A DNA stretch of 64,000 bases from an uncultured Eubacterium sp. (GCF_934525195.1 NZ_CAKSZA010000003.1:1-64000); one strand, 5' to 3'. Counted from the first letter of the stretch, positions 25,626-34,810 are shown. The notes: generated by a model from the letters alone, not told the origin. Program-made: numbers and translations.

Positions 25626-26849
25626 TCAGCAGAACATAATAATCAATTTTGATGCGATTACTACGCTGATGAGGGCAACAGGATAAGTTGCCGCATAAGC
25701 CGAAGCAACATCCTCCGAGCCTGCAACGCTGATGAGCGTGCCGAGCGCCGGGGTACTTGTCATGCCGCCGGTGATTGAGCCGAGGTTGTTGAGAAGCGGC
25801 ATTTTAAGAACGAATTTTGCAAACACATAGCCGATGACCATCGGAACGAGTGTAAGCAACGCACCGTAGAGGAAATAGACAGGCTCAAAATACTGCACGA
25901 ATTTTGCACCGCCCGATACACCTGCACCGATGAGGAACATCATCAAGCCAAGCTCTCTTGATGTGCGGAGAACCGACTGTTCGGGCATAATGCTGATTTT
26001 GCCGATTCTGCCGAAGTGGCCAAACACGAGAGCAACCAAAATGCAACCGCCCGTTGTGGTGAGCGAAAAGCCCTTGAACTTGATTGAGCCGAGCATAACG
26101 CCCAAAATTGCTGCGAGTGAAAACGGAGTAAATCCGAGTTCGTCAAGCAAAATAATTTTTTTGTCATCTTTCTTTTTTGATGACTCGCTTGCCTCAACAG
26201 AGATTTTTTTGAGTTCCTCTGCCATATCTGCCTTTGTGATTTTCGGAATAATCTGAACGAAAAGAACAACGCCGATTACACCAAAAAGATAAGCTATTGC
26301 ATAGCCTGCCGAAACAGCGTCCTCATAGTGAGCGCCCATTTCGGCAACCGCCTCTTTTGAAGCGGAGAACGCCGGGGTTGAAGTCAACGCACCCGCAAAC
26401 AAGCCGACCATGGTTGACTTGAAAGTTTCGTGGTCAACAGATGTGAACTTGCCGCCGATGAGCACACAAAGTGCGCACATAAGCGAAGCGGAAGCAATAA
26501 TCACAATTCCCAAAAGAACATAGGACTTAAAATTCTTTTTCATATTTCTGAAAAACTTTGGTCCTGCGATGAAGCCGACCGAAGTGACGAAGAAAATAAG
26601 TCCGAGATTTTCTACAATTTTAAGAGCTTCTTTGGTAAACGAAACCGCCTCATCGCCTACCATAAGCTGGTCGTCAAGAACAGGGAACAAAAAAGCACCG
26701 AACAGCAAGGCAACGATGAAAACGCCTGCTGTGCCGAGATTTACTCCCTTGATGGTAATTCTGCCGAGAGTGTAGCCAACTGCCGCAATAGCCAGCACAC
26801 TAAAGGTTAAAAACGCTACGCCCGTAACGGACACAATACCGAAATCCAT
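25626..26849 (-). CDS. AAEx-family permease (YidE/YbjL type), possible succinate/dicarboxylate exporter
   Basis: 407 residues with about ten membrane helices in two homologous halves. Each half carries the family signature: GALTSTPAFSASKEA (about 160) and GGMTSTPALGTLIS (about 365). A charged loop (ELKKISVEASESSKKKDDKK) separates them. AspT and related exchangers are about 540 residues with two central RCK/TrkA-C domains; these are missing here. The family includes the aspartate-alanine antiporter and SucE1, a succinate exporter of Corynebacterium. It lies on the same strand as the fumarate reductase operon, downstream of it, so succinate export is a reasonable inference. AAGGAG precedes the ATG. 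Confidence 0.85.
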   Translation of the reverse strand: MDFGIVSVTGVAFLTFSVLAIAAVGYTLGRITIKGVNLGTAGVFIVALLFGAFLFPVLDDQLMVGDEAVSFTKEALKIVENLGLIFFVTSVGFIAGPKFFRNMKKNFKSYVLLGIVIIASASLMCALCVLIGGKFTSVDHETFKSTMVGLFAGALTSTPAFSASKEAVAEMGAHYEDAVSAGYAIAYLFGVIGVVLFVQIIPKITKADMAEELKKISVEASESSKKKDDKKIILLDELGFTPFSLAAILGVMLGSIKFKGFSLTTTGGCILVALVFGHFGRIGKISIMPEQSVLRTSRELGLMMFLIGAGVSGGAKFVQYFEPVYFLYGALLTLVPMVIGYVFAKFVLKMPLLNNLGSITGGMTSTPALGTLISVAGSEDVASAYAATYPVALISVVIASKLIIMFC

Positions 26850-26913
26850 AATTTCTCCTTGTAAATTAAATCATAAGTCGCACACAAGCTACGACATTTT
26901 GTTGCTAAACCTC

Positions 26914-27062
26914 TGACATATAATAGTACAGGTATTAATTAGACTGTTGAGAAAGGTTCTGAATTTCGTTTTCTTGCGAAGGAAGATGTACGATGGTACC
27001 TCGACTGAGCAAAAAACGAAAAACGCCAAAAATGCTGTAAGTTCGATACTTACAGCATTTTT
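26914..27062 (+). ncRNA. Candidate structured small RNA with terminator
   Basis: A TATAAT at about 26920 starts a stretch of about 130 bases that ends in a perfect 13-bp terminator hairpin (27030-27060, AAATGCTGTAAGT/ACTTACAGCATTT, then TT). Inside, TTTCGTTTT at about 26967 can pair with AAAACGAAA at about 27014, enclosing a small GTAC-gatg-GTAC hairpin. A 73-codon frame crosses it, but it runs into the neighbouring repeat and has no binding site. The layout (promoter, closing stem, inner hairpin, terminator) fits a non-coding RNA, though I cannot name a family. Confidence 0.4.
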
Positions 27063-27063
27063 A

Positions 27064-27182
27064 AAACCCCACCGTCAACACTTCGTGTTGCCACCTTTAC
27101 TGCGTAGACGCCCCCTTTTGTCTGCGTTGCAGACATTTCCCCCGATTAACGGGGGAATCACCTTTTAAAAAGAGGAGGCATA
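27064..27182. repeat. Modular palindromic repeat, copy B
   Basis: Begins AAACCCCACCG, followed by a TCAACAC/GTGTTG hairpin cassette whose 24-base context at 27072-27095 is found, inverted and identical, in copy F. Bases 27095-27164 match copy D over 70 bases with a single difference and contain TCTGCG/GCAGAC and TTCCCCCG/CGGGGGAA hairpins. It lies just beyond the end of the fumarate reductase operon. Confidence 0.9.
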
Positions 27183-27234
27183 ATTTGGATATTATATTTT
27201 GGCGTGTTTCAGGGGCTTTAACAACAGTCTGTTT

Positions 27235-28839
27235 TTATTTGTCGTTTACTTTGCGAGTGTAGTCCGGGAGAAGCTTTGGTGAAACAGTTTCTGTTTCAAT
27301 GCCTGCGTCCTTGATTTCTGCTTCAAAGCTGTCAACATGTGAAAGGGTGAGGTCTGCAACATCAACGCTCTTTGACTTTTCGGAAGCATTTTTACCTGCG
27401 TTTCTGCCGAACACGATAACATCAAGAAGTGAGTTGCCCATAAGACGGTTTCTGCCGTGGATACCGCCGACAGCCTCGCCTGCAACATAAAGGTTTTCGA
27501 TATCTGTCATACCGTCAGCCTTGATGTCAAGACCGCCGTTTTGATAGTGAAGGGTCGGATAAACGAGAATAGGCTCTTTGCGGATATCAATTCCGTACTT
27601 GCCGAACATTCTCATCATAGCAGGAATTCTCTTTTCGATTGTGCCCTCGCCGCCCTTGATTTCAATCATAGGGGTATCGAGCCAAACGCCCACGCCGTCA
27701 TCTGTGTGAACACCGTTGCCGTTTGTTGAGCACTCACGAATGATAGAAGCCGCAGAAACATCACGGGTTTCGAGCGGATGCATAAATACTTCGCCGTTTA
27801 CATTGACAAGTTTTGCGCCGAGAGAACGAACTTTCTCTGTTACGAGTGCACCGAAAATCTGCTCAGGATAAGCCGCACCCGTTGGGTGATACTGAAGTGT
27901 GTCGGCATAAAGAAGCTTTGCACCTGCACGGTAGCCGAGAATAAGACCGTCGGCTGTTGCACCGTAGTGGTTTGAAGTTGGGAAGCCCTGATAGTGAAGT
28001 CTGCCTGCACCGCCTGTTGCGATGATGACAGTCTTTGCCTTTGCAATAAGGATTTCGTCTGTTTCCATATTAAGGAGAACAGCACCGGCAACCTTGCCCT
28101 CTGTGTCTTTGATAAGTTCGATTGCCGATGTGAAATCAACAACAGGAATTTGTCTGTTTTGAACTTCATCACGGAGAGTTCTCATAATTTCCGCACCCGA
28201 ATAGTCCTTTGCGGCGTGCATTCTCTTGCGTGATGTTCCGCCGCCGTGGGTGGTAATCATTGTTCCGTCGGGAGCTTTGTCGAACTCAACGCCAAGGTCA
28301 TTGAGCCATTGAATAGCCTCAGGAGCATCGTTTACAAGTTTGTAAAGAAGTTCAGGCTTTGCGGCAAAGTGACCTCCGCCGAAAGCGTCAATATAGTGCT
28401 GTGCAGGAGAGTCGTTCTCCTTGTCGGCAGCCTGAATACCGCCCTCTGCCATCATTGTGTTGGCATCACCGATACGGAGCTTTGTAACAATCATACAAGA
28501 AGCGCCGTTGTTGTCTGCCTCGATTGCAGCCGATGCACCTGCACCGCCACCGCCGATGATGAGGACATCAACATCATAATCAACCTTGTCAAGATTGATG
28601 TTTTTTGTGTTGATTCTGCTGTGAGCCTGGAGCAAATCCGCAAGCTCAAGAGGCACTTTTTCGCCCTTGTTAGGACCGATTTGAAGTGTTGCAAATTCTT
28701 CCTGCTTATAGTCAGGGTGATAGGTTGCAAGGAGGGTGTCCTTTTCCTCTGCTGTCATACGACGAGGCTCAAACGCTGTGTTTTCGGCTCTGTTTGCCGC
28801 AACCTTTTTCATAGATTCCTGCATTTCTTTGTTGTACAT
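27235..28839 (-). CDS. Soluble fumarate reductase-like flavoprotein (FrdA/TfrA type)
   Basis: 534 residues from the ATG at 28839 (AGGAGGCGACC upstream). An 85-residue N-terminal extension precedes the FAD domain (VLIIGGGGAGASAAIEAD, about 91-108). Substrate-site segments of the SdhA/FrdA family are present: TTHGGGTSRKRMHAA, QYHPTG, RECSTNG, LHYQNGGLDI, GRNRLMGNSLLD. The His that holds FAD covalently in membrane FrdA (SHTxAxxGG) is Asn here (ANTMMAEGG), so FAD should be non-covalent as in soluble enzymes. It is the last gene of an operon with fumarase, HdrABC and Flox-like subunits, so fumarate is the expected acceptor; another alpha-beta enoate is not excluded. Confidence 0.85.
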   Translation of the reverse strand: MYNKEMQESMKKVAANRAENTAFEPRRMTAEEKDTLLATYHPDYKQEEFATLQIGPNKGEKVPLELADLLQAHSRINTKNINLDKVDYDVDVLIIGGGGAGASAAIEADNNGASCMIVTKLRIGDANTMMAEGGIQAADKENDSPAQHYIDAFGGGHFAAKPELLYKLVNDAPEAIQWLNDLGVEFDKAPDGTMITTHGGGTSRKRMHAAKDYSGAEIMRTLRDEVQNRQIPVVDFTSAIELIKDTEGKVAGAVLLNMETDEILIAKAKTVIIATGGAGRLHYQGFPTSNHYGATADGLILGYRAGAKLLYADTLQYHPTGAAYPEQIFGALVTEKVRSLGAKLVNVNGEVFMHPLETRDVSAASIIRECSTNGNGVHTDDGVGVWLDTPMIEIKGGEGTIEKRIPAMMRMFGKYGIDIRKEPILVYPTLHYQNGGLDIKADGMTDIENLYVAGEAVGGIHGRNRLMGNSLLDVIVFGRNAGKNASEKSKSVDVADLTLSHVDSFEAEIKDAGIETETVSPKLLPDYTRKVNDK

Positions 28840-28852
28840 TTCGGTCGCCTCC

Positions 28853-29530
28853 TTACTTCTCAATTTCTCTGTTGTTGTAGAGTTCTTTCATTTCCTCAAT
28901 CGGCTTTTGCATAAGATTTTGGAGAAGTTCCTCAAATGTGCCGTCCTTGATTTCCTGAACTCTGTCAGTCAAGTGCTTGCTTTCCGGAGCAAGATACTTG
29001 CCGTTGATTCTTCTTGCCAAAAGTGCAACCTGCGGATGAGAAATACCGGCAGGGCAACGAGATGAGCAAACACCGCACATAACGCAGTCGAAGCTCTCCT
29101 CTGCACACTTTTCAAACTCGCCACGCTGTGCATATGCAATATACTGCATAACATTAAGTCCCTGTGTGCACGCATTTGTGCAGGCATTACAGCCGACACA
29201 AGCGTAAATCTCAGGATAAAGTTGCATCATAATAGTTTCGTTTGTGCTGATTTTTTCAATATCATAAGGCTCTTTTACAAGAGGGAAGAACGGCAAAGTT
29301 GCAATGTACATTCCATCCTCAACCTGTGTTTGACAAGCAAGGCAAGCCTTTAAATCCTTGTCGCCCGCAACTCTGTATATTGTTGCGCAAGCACCGCAAA
29401 AGCCGTTACGACAGCCACAGCCTCTTTTGAGCTGATAGCCGGCATATTCCATTGCTTTCATTATTGTCAAATTTGACGGCACGGAATATTTCTTGCCGAA
29501 CAAATATATATTAACCATATTATTTTCCAT
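28853..29530 (-). CDS. Fumarate reductase-like iron-sulfur subunit (FrdB/TfrB type)
   Basis: 225 residues from ATG at 29530 (GGGAGGAT upstream). The N-terminal [2Fe-2S] domain has CGCRNGFCGAC and ACLAC. The C-terminal half has two Cys groups, CVGCNACTNAC and CVMCGVCSSRC, typical of the [4Fe-4S]/[3Fe-4S] part. In methanogen thiol:fumarate reductase the TfrB chain continues into an HdrB-like CCG domain; that part is absent here and HdrB is encoded separately upstream. There is no membrane-anchor gene. It should pass electrons between the HdrABC module and the flavoprotein encoded 14 bp downstream. Confidence 0.88.
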   Translation of the reverse strand: MENNMVNIYLFGKKYSVPSNLTIMKAMEYAGYQLKRGCGCRNGFCGACATIYRVAGDKDLKACLACQTQVEDGMYIATLPFFPLVKEPYDIEKISTNETIMMQLYPEIYACVGCNACTNACTQGLNVMQYIAYAQRGEFEKCAEESFDCVMCGVCSSRCPAGISHPQVALLARRINGKYLAPESKHLTDRVQEIKDGTFEELLQNLMQKPIEEMKELYNNREIEK

Positions 29531-29550
29531 AATCCAATATCCTCCCAATC

Positions 29551-30378
29551 TTAGTATTCATCAGGCAATTCGTCAAGTTGGTCACAGCGGAACACAGGAC
29601 CGTCCTTGCAAACATACTTGTCGCCGATGTTGCATCTGCCACATTTGCCCACACCGCATTTCATACGAAGTTCCATTGTGGTGTAAACCTGTGTTTTTTC
29701 GAAGCCGAGTTCAATAAGTCCCTGAAGTGTAAACTTAATCATAATCGGCGGACCGCAGATGACGCAGGTCTTGTTTGTGTCGAAGCCGAGTTCCTTGACA
29801 TAGTTCGGAACAAAGCCTACATGACCGTCCCAGCCCTCTTGTTCACGGTCGATGGTGAGGTAAACATTGATGCCGTCCTCTTTGCACCACTCGTCGATGA
29901 TTTCCTTGTAATCAACAAGGTCATCCATACTGCGTGAGCCGTAAACAATGTCGATTGAACCGTACTTATCTCTGTTATCTCTGCAATAGTTGATTACCGA
30001 GCGGAGCGGAGCAAGACCGATACCGCCGGCGATAAAGAGCAAATCTTTGCCTGCAAATTCCGTATCAACCGGGAAGCCGTTGCCGTACGGGCCACGGATT
30101 GCGATTTCCTGACCGACATCCATCAAATGAAGCCAAGTTGTGAGGCAACCGCATTTTTTGATACTGAATTCCATATATTCTTCGTTTGTAGGAGAAGATG
30201 TGATTGAAAACATACCCTCGCCTGCGCCCGGAATAGAAAGCATTGCGCACTGTCCCGGAATGTGCTCAAACACCTTTCCGCCCTCAAGTGCGTTCACTCT
30301 GAAGGTTTTTACATCAGGTGTGTCCTGACGAATGTCGGTTACAACACCAACCTGAGGAATTAAGGTTTCACTATTCAT
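29551..30378 (-). CDS. floxA: FloxA-like FAD/NAD(H)-binding electron-input subunit
   Basis: 275 residues of the ferredoxin-NADP reductase fold, related to AsrB, PyrK and HydG-type subunits. FAD-binding region about 10-100 (MFSITSSP, IRGPYGNGFP), NAD-binding region about 105-230 (LLFIAGGIGLAPLRSV, CVICGPPIMIKFTLQGL), and a C-terminal [2Fe-2S] cluster (CGVGKCGRCNIGDKYVC). Its start shares a base with the stop of the upstream 4Fe-4S gene (TAATG). It should oxidise NADH and feed electrons through FloxD to HdrA. Confidence 0.85.
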   Translation of the reverse strand: MNSETLIPQVGVVTDIRQDTPDVKTFRVNALEGGKVFEHIPGQCAMLSIPGAGEGMFSITSSPTNEEYMEFSIKKCGCLTTWLHLMDVGQEIAIRGPYGNGFPVDTEFAGKDLLFIAGGIGLAPLRSVINYCRDNRDKYGSIDIVYGSRSMDDLVDYKEIIDEWCKEDGINVYLTIDREQEGWDGHVGFVPNYVKELGFDTNKTCVICGPPIMIKFTLQGLIELGFEKTQVYTTMELRMKCGVGKCGRCNIGDKYVCKDGPVFRCDQLDELPDEY

Positions 30379-31397
30379 TATGCTTCAACCTCCAATGCTT
30401 TTTCTACCTTAACGATATTCATCGAAATTGGGCACTTTGCAATACATCTGCCACAGCCTACGCAACCGAAAATGCCTTCGTTATTGTCGGGATAATACAC
30501 AAGTTTGTGCATAAATCTTTGACGGAAACGCTCAAGCTGAGAAGTTCTCGGATTGCCGTGAGCCATCTTTGTGAAATCGCTGTACATACAGCTGTCCCAA
30601 CATCTGAACTTCTTGACTCCGTTGCCGGTGTCGAATTCTCTGATGTCGTAGCACTGACAGGTTGGGCACACAAAGGTGCAAGTTCCGCAACCGATACAGC
30701 TTTCTGAAAGTCCTGCCCATTTTTCATTTTTAAAGTGAGCCAAAAGGTCGCTTTGCTTCATTCCCTCAAAAGAAGTGTTTGCAAGCGGAAGTTTTGACAT
30801 AACCGTTTTAACCGCACTCTTAACTTCTTCAACAGGGGCAGAGTCCGCATCTTCAAGCACAGCGCCCAATTTTGCGATAAGTGCCTCGCCCTTTTCCGTC
30901 TTTGCTTCCATATAAAGAGTGTCGCCGTGCTTCCAAGCGGTGATGTCACCGTTCGGGTCGGAAGCGTCAATGCCGAAAGCGTTGCAGAAGCAAGTTTCTT
31001 CAGGACGGTTGCACGCAAGAGAAATAATTGTTGCGTGGCTTCTTCTGTTCTTATAATATGTATCAATCGGGTCAACAAGGAACACTCTGTCGAGAATGTC
31101 AAACGCTCTGACATCACATCCTCTGACGCCGAACACTACAAAATCCTCGCACTCCTTACGGGTGTCCTTGATTTCAAGCTTCAATCCGTTCATACGAATG
31201 TCGTACAAATTCTCGGTCTGTGGGAAGAAGAAATCCTTTGCGGAACGGTTTGTGTTGTACTTTTCGGTAAGTGTCATACCGTCCTTGTATCTTGCAAACT
31301 CTGCAATGTCGCCCTTATCGGTCGGGATATAAAGTGCCTCGTTTTCTGCGATAGCATTAAAAAGAGAGTCGATTTGTGACATAGAAATCTTTTTCAT
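30378..31397 (-). CDS. 4Fe-4S dicluster subunit of a Flox-type complex (AsrA-like)
   Basis: 339 residues. The N-terminal 200 residues resemble sulfite reductase subunit A/hydrogenase-associated proteins (VFGVRGCDVRAFDILDRVF, HATIISLACNRPEETCFC). Two [4Fe-4S] groups follow: CIGCGTCTFVCPTCQC about 235 and CVGCGRCIAKCP about 315. Both ends overlap the neighbouring genes in TAATG, so the three middle subunits are tightly coupled. It corresponds to FloxB or FloxC of the FloxABCD-HdrABC complexes; I do not assign the letter. Confidence 0.82.
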   Translation of the reverse strand: MKKISMSQIDSLFNAIAENEALYIPTDKGDIAEFARYKDGMTLTEKYNTNRSAKDFFFPQTENLYDIRMNGLKLEIKDTRKECEDFVVFGVRGCDVRAFDILDRVFLVDPIDTYYKNRRSHATIISLACNRPEETCFCNAFGIDASDPNGDITAWKHGDTLYMEAKTEKGEALIAKLGAVLEDADSAPVEEVKSAVKTVMSKLPLANTSFEGMKQSDLLAHFKNEKWAGLSESCIGCGTCTFVCPTCQCYDIREFDTGNGVKKFRCWDSCMYSDFTKMAHGNPRTSQLERFRQRFMHKLVYYPDNNEGIFGCVGCGRCIAKCPISMNIVKVEKALEVEA

Positions 31398-32377
31398 TAC
31401 TTTTGTCCTCCTCTCTCATAAACAACGCTCGGCTCGCAATCATCAAAATCAAAGTTAACAAGCGGATAACGGCTGTCTGCGTCTTCGCCTGCCTGATACT
31501 CGCCGTAAAGTTCGTTGGCGTCCTTGATGAATTTGCGATTGAGAAGATGAAGCGGAATGTTTTGAGGGCAAACTCTTGAACACTCGCCACAGTCGGTGCA
31601 TCTGCCTGCAACATGGAATGCACGGATGATGTGGAAATTGCTCTCCTCAAAACTTGTTTGAGCCGCCTTTTGAGCAACGCCCGAATTGTCGTTGTCGAAC
31701 ACGCACTTTTCGCAAGTGCAGGCAGGGCAAACATTTCTGCAAGCGTTGCATCTGATGCACTTTGAAAGTTCGTTTTGCCAGAATTCAAAGTGCTCATCAG
31801 GAGTCATTGCTTCAAGCTCGGCAACTTGGTCAAAGCGGTTTGAATCGAGAACTTCGCCGTTTTCGCCGATAAGTTCATCATAAATTACGATTTTCTTGCT
31901 CTTGCAAGAAAGGCAACGCTCTGCCATAACTTCAAACTTCTTGAAAGTCTTTTTGTCGCCGTAAATTGTTTCAACAACGATTGAATCATCAGCTTCCGTA
32001 ATGTCCGAAATACCGCTGAGCCCCGTTGCTTTAATCTTGTTAATGTCGGTCTTGCCAAAACATTCAATGCCGACAATGTACACTTTTTCACGGTCTACTC
32101 TGTGCTCCTTGATGAGCTGTTGGAGGCTGTAAGAATCGCAAGGTTTTACGAAAATTGCGATTTTGCCCTCGCCTTTTCTTGTTTGCTTTACAAGATATTT
32201 TGAAAGGTTGGCACCTGAAAATGTGTTGTAAACAAATTCACGGTCAACCTCGTCTGCCGAAGTGAACACGCCCGGAGTGAGGTCGTACTTAAATTCGCCG
32301 ACTTTCCAGCCGAGAACACGGTCAACAGTGCCGTTTTGGAGGAGTTCCTTTGCCTTTGCAATTATTTGTTCTTGCAT
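31397..32377 (-). CDS. Second 4Fe-4S subunit of a Flox-type complex
   Basis: 326 residues, a diverged relative of the gene just downstream. Early Cys motifs are CDSYSLQQLI near 80 and CLSCKSKK near 155; late [4Fe-4S] groups are CIRCNACRNVCPACTCEKC near 210 and CTDCGECSRVCPQN near 258. It overlaps the FloxD-like gene by 16 bp at its start and the next gene by one base at its stop. It is expected to be part of the electron-input arm between FloxA and HdrA. FloxB or FloxC equivalent, not resolved. Confidence 0.82.
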   Translation of the reverse strand: MQEQIIAKAKELLQNGTVDRVLGWKVGEFKYDLTPGVFTSADEVDREFVYNTFSGANLSKYLVKQTRKGEGKIAIFVKPCDSYSLQQLIKEHRVDREKVYIVGIECFGKTDINKIKATGLSGISDITEADDSIVVETIYGDKKTFKKFEVMAERCLSCKSKKIVIYDELIGENGEVLDSNRFDQVAELEAMTPDEHFEFWQNELSKCIRCNACRNVCPACTCEKCVFDNDNSGVAQKAAQTSFEESNFHIIRAFHVAGRCTDCGECSRVCPQNIPLHLLNRKFIKDANELYGEYQAGEDADSRYPLVNFDFDDCEPSVVYERGGQK

Positions 32378-32805
32378 CTCAAATCCTCCAATCTCTTATT
32401 TTCGCCAAGCTCGTAGATAGTTTCCACAAAGCTGTTCATAGTTTCCGCAAACTTTTGACCCTCTGCTGCGGATACCCATTCAACACGGGTTCTGCCCTTT
32501 TCGATGCCGAGATAATCAAGCATTGAGAAAAGGAGAGTCATTCTGCGTCGTGCATAGTAATTACCTGTTGTGTAGTGGCAGTCACCCGGATGGCAGCCGC
32601 ACATAATTACACCGTCTGCACCTCTTTGGAACGCACGGAGAATAAACATAGGGTTTACTCTGCATGAGCAAGGCACACGAATGATTTTTACATCGGCAGG
32701 ATAGTTAAGTCTGTTTGTACCTGCCAAGTCAGCCCCTGCATATGAGCACCAATTACAGCAGAAGGCTACAATTTTTGGCTTGAATTCGTTATTCTCTATT
32801 TGCAT
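32362..32805 (-). CDS. floxD: MvhD/FloxD-type hydrogenase iron-sulfur subunit
   Basis: 147 residues with the complete MvhD pattern: AFCCNWCSYAGAD near the N-terminus, RVPCSCRVNP, and GVIMCGCHPGDCHY. MvhD carries a [2Fe-2S] cluster and links the electron-donating module (hydrogenase, formate dehydrogenase or Flox) to HdrA. Here no hydrogenase gene is nearby and the Flox genes follow, so NADH is the likely source. It overlaps hdrA by 10 bp. Confidence 0.93.
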   Translation of the reverse strand: MQIENNEFKPKIVAFCCNWCSYAGADLAGTNRLNYPADVKIIRVPCSCRVNPMFILRAFQRGADGVIMCGCHPGDCHYTTGNYYARRRMTLLFSMLDYLGIEKGRTRVEWVSAAEGQKFAETMNSFVETIYELGENKRLEDLRCKNK

Positions 32806-34790
32806 ATTGCATCTACCTCCGCCATAATTTGCTTGTTAGAAAATCCGTTGAGGTCCATTGCGCCTGACGGACAAGCAACCGTACAAGCACCGCAACCCTG
32901 ACAAACAGCAGGATTTACGCTGGCAACTCGTCTGATTTGAGTTGTTCTGTCAGGCATACGGAATTCTTTTTCCTGATATGTAATTGCTCCGTAAGGGCAA
33001 ACCTTTTCGCAAGATGAACAGCCGTTGCACATCATCTCGTCACTGTGGGCAACACAAGGGTTGCAAGTGAGTTTGTCTTTTACAAGAAGTCCGATAACCT
33101 TTGCCGCACAAGCCGAAGCCTGCGATACGGTTTCGGGAATATCCTTTGGACCTTGGCACATACCCGAAAGGAACACGCCTGCCGTAGGTGATTCAACAGG
33201 ACGAAGTTTTGGGTGAGCCTCGGTGAAGAAATCGTTTGTATCCATTGAAGCTGTGAGCATTGTTGCAAGAGGTCTTGCGCTCTTTGACGGTTCAATAGCC
33301 GCCGCAAGAACAACCATATCCGCATCAATGTGAAGCTGTTTGTTGTTGAGCAAATCGGAAGCCTGAACCTTGAGCTTTTTGCCGTCCGGAACAACCTTGC
33401 CGACCATACCCTTTACATAATGAACTCCGTATTCCTCAACCGCTCTGCGATAGAATTCGTCAAAGTTCTTGCCCGGAGTACGAACATCGATGTAGAACAC
33501 ATAAACATCTGTGTCCGGATATTTTTCACGGGTGAGCATTGCGTGCTTTGCTGTGTACATACAGCAAACCTTTGAGCAATACGGCTTGCCCTTTGGGTCT
33601 GTTTCGGCACAACGGGAGCCGACGCACTGAACAAATACGATAGTATGCGGATGCTCATGGTCGGACGGACGGAGAAGTGTACCGTTTGTAGGACCTGCCG
33701 CATTCATAAGTCTTTCGTATTCAAGAGAAGTTACAACATCAGGCGACTGATTGTATGCAAACTCGTCAAACTTATCAACCTTAATCGGCTCAAAACCAGT
33801 TGCAACAACGATTGCACCGTACTGTGCGTCAACAAATTCGTCCTTTGCGTCATAGTTGATAGCCTTTGCCTCGCAAACCGTTGAGCAAAGTCCGCACTTG
33901 CCTGTTTTCATCTTGATGCAATAATTAGGGTCGATAGTTGCAACCTTCGGTACAGCCTGTGCAAACGGAATATAGATTGCACTGCGGTTATCCATACCGA
34001 GATTGAACTCGTTAGGCACTTTCTTCATAGGGCATTTTTCGGTGCAAAGTCCGCAACCTGTGCATATGTCCTCGTTTACAAATCTTGCCTTACGCTTAAT
34101 TTTAACATTGAAGTTGCCCACGAAGCCCTTAACTTCTTCAACCTCGCTGTAAGAATAAATCTTGATTTTTTCCTGCTGTGCCGCCTCAACCATTTTTGGG
34201 GTCAAGATACAAGCCGCACAGTCGAGAGTCGGGAAAGTCTTGTCTATCTGCGCCATCTTTCCGCCGATAGTAGGTGACTTTTCAACAATATCAACTTCAA
34301 AACCTGCCTCGGCAATGTCGAGTGCGGTTTGAATACCCGCAATACCGCCGCCGATGACAAGCGCACGCTTTGTAACAGGGCTTTCGCCTGCAACAAGCGG
34401 AGTGTTGAGCTGAACCTTTGCAATAGCGGTTCTGCCCAAAACAACAGCCTTTTCTGTTGCTGTTGCCATATCTTTGTGAATCCAAGAGCACTGCTCACGA
34501 ATGTTTGCAATCTCAACCATATAAGGATTAAGACCAACCGAAGCAGCAGCCTTGCGGAATGTGTTTTCGTGCATACGAGGTGAGCAAGAGCAGATTACAA
34601 CGCCCGTAAGGTTATATTCCTTGATAGCGTCCTTAACCATATTTTGTCCTGCCTCGGAGCACATATATTGATAATCGGTGGAGTAAACTACGCCCGGCTC
34701 ATTCTTCAAAGTTTCCGCAACTTTGTGAACATCAACCGTACCGGCGATATTGCTACCGCACCAACAAACGAATACGCCTATTCTGTGCAT
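32796..34790 (-). CDS. hdrA: Heterodisulfide reductase subunit A-like, flavin bifurcation subunit
   Basis: 664 residues. The N-terminal domain has RIGVFVCWCGSNIAG; the FAD-binding domain has ALVIGGGIAGIQTALDIAEAG (about 143). An inserted ferredoxin domain has CTGCGLCTEKCP near 243, a further cluster CGLCSTVC is near 300, and two C-terminal [4Fe-4S] motifs are CNGCSSCEKVCP and CQGCGACTVACP. HdrA FAD is the site where electron pairs are split between a high- and a low-potential path in methanogens. It lies between hdrC and floxD as in bacterial hdr-flox clusters. No selenocysteine UGA is needed. Confidence 0.95.
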   Translation of the reverse strand: MHRIGVFVCWCGSNIAGTVDVHKVAETLKNEPGVVYSTDYQYMCSEAGQNMVKDAIKEYNLTGVVICSCSPRMHENTFRKAAASVGLNPYMVEIANIREQCSWIHKDMATATEKAVVLGRTAIAKVQLNTPLVAGESPVTKRALVIGGGIAGIQTALDIAEAGFEVDIVEKSPTIGGKMAQIDKTFPTLDCAACILTPKMVEAAQQEKIKIYSYSEVEEVKGFVGNFNVKIKRKARFVNEDICTGCGLCTEKCPMKKVPNEFNLGMDNRSAIYIPFAQAVPKVATIDPNYCIKMKTGKCGLCSTVCEAKAINYDAKDEFVDAQYGAIVVATGFEPIKVDKFDEFAYNQSPDVVTSLEYERLMNAAGPTNGTLLRPSDHEHPHTIVFVQCVGSRCAETDPKGKPYCSKVCCMYTAKHAMLTREKYPDTDVYVFYIDVRTPGKNFDEFYRRAVEEYGVHYVKGMVGKVVPDGKKLKVQASDLLNNKQLHIDADMVVLAAAIEPSKSARPLATMLTASMDTNDFFTEAHPKLRPVESPTAGVFLSGMCQGPKDIPETVSQASACAAKVIGLLVKDKLTCNPCVAHSDEMMCNGCSSCEKVCPYGAITYQEKEFRMPDRTTQIRRVASVNPAVCQGCGACTVACPSGAMDLNGFSNKQIMAEVDAICK

Positions 34791-34810
34791 ATTTTTCTAC
34801 TCCTCCCTGC

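Noticed and set aside
26947..27168. 73-codon plus-strand frame beside the permease
   Set aside because: Crosses a terminator hairpin and enters repeat B; better explained as a non-coding RNA plus repeat.
30378..32377. Reading the two 4Fe-4S proteins as anaerobic sulfite reductase subunits
   Set aside because: Similar Cys pattern to AsrA, but no catalytic AsrC/siroheme subunit is present and HdrABC/FloxD context points to a Flox-type complex.
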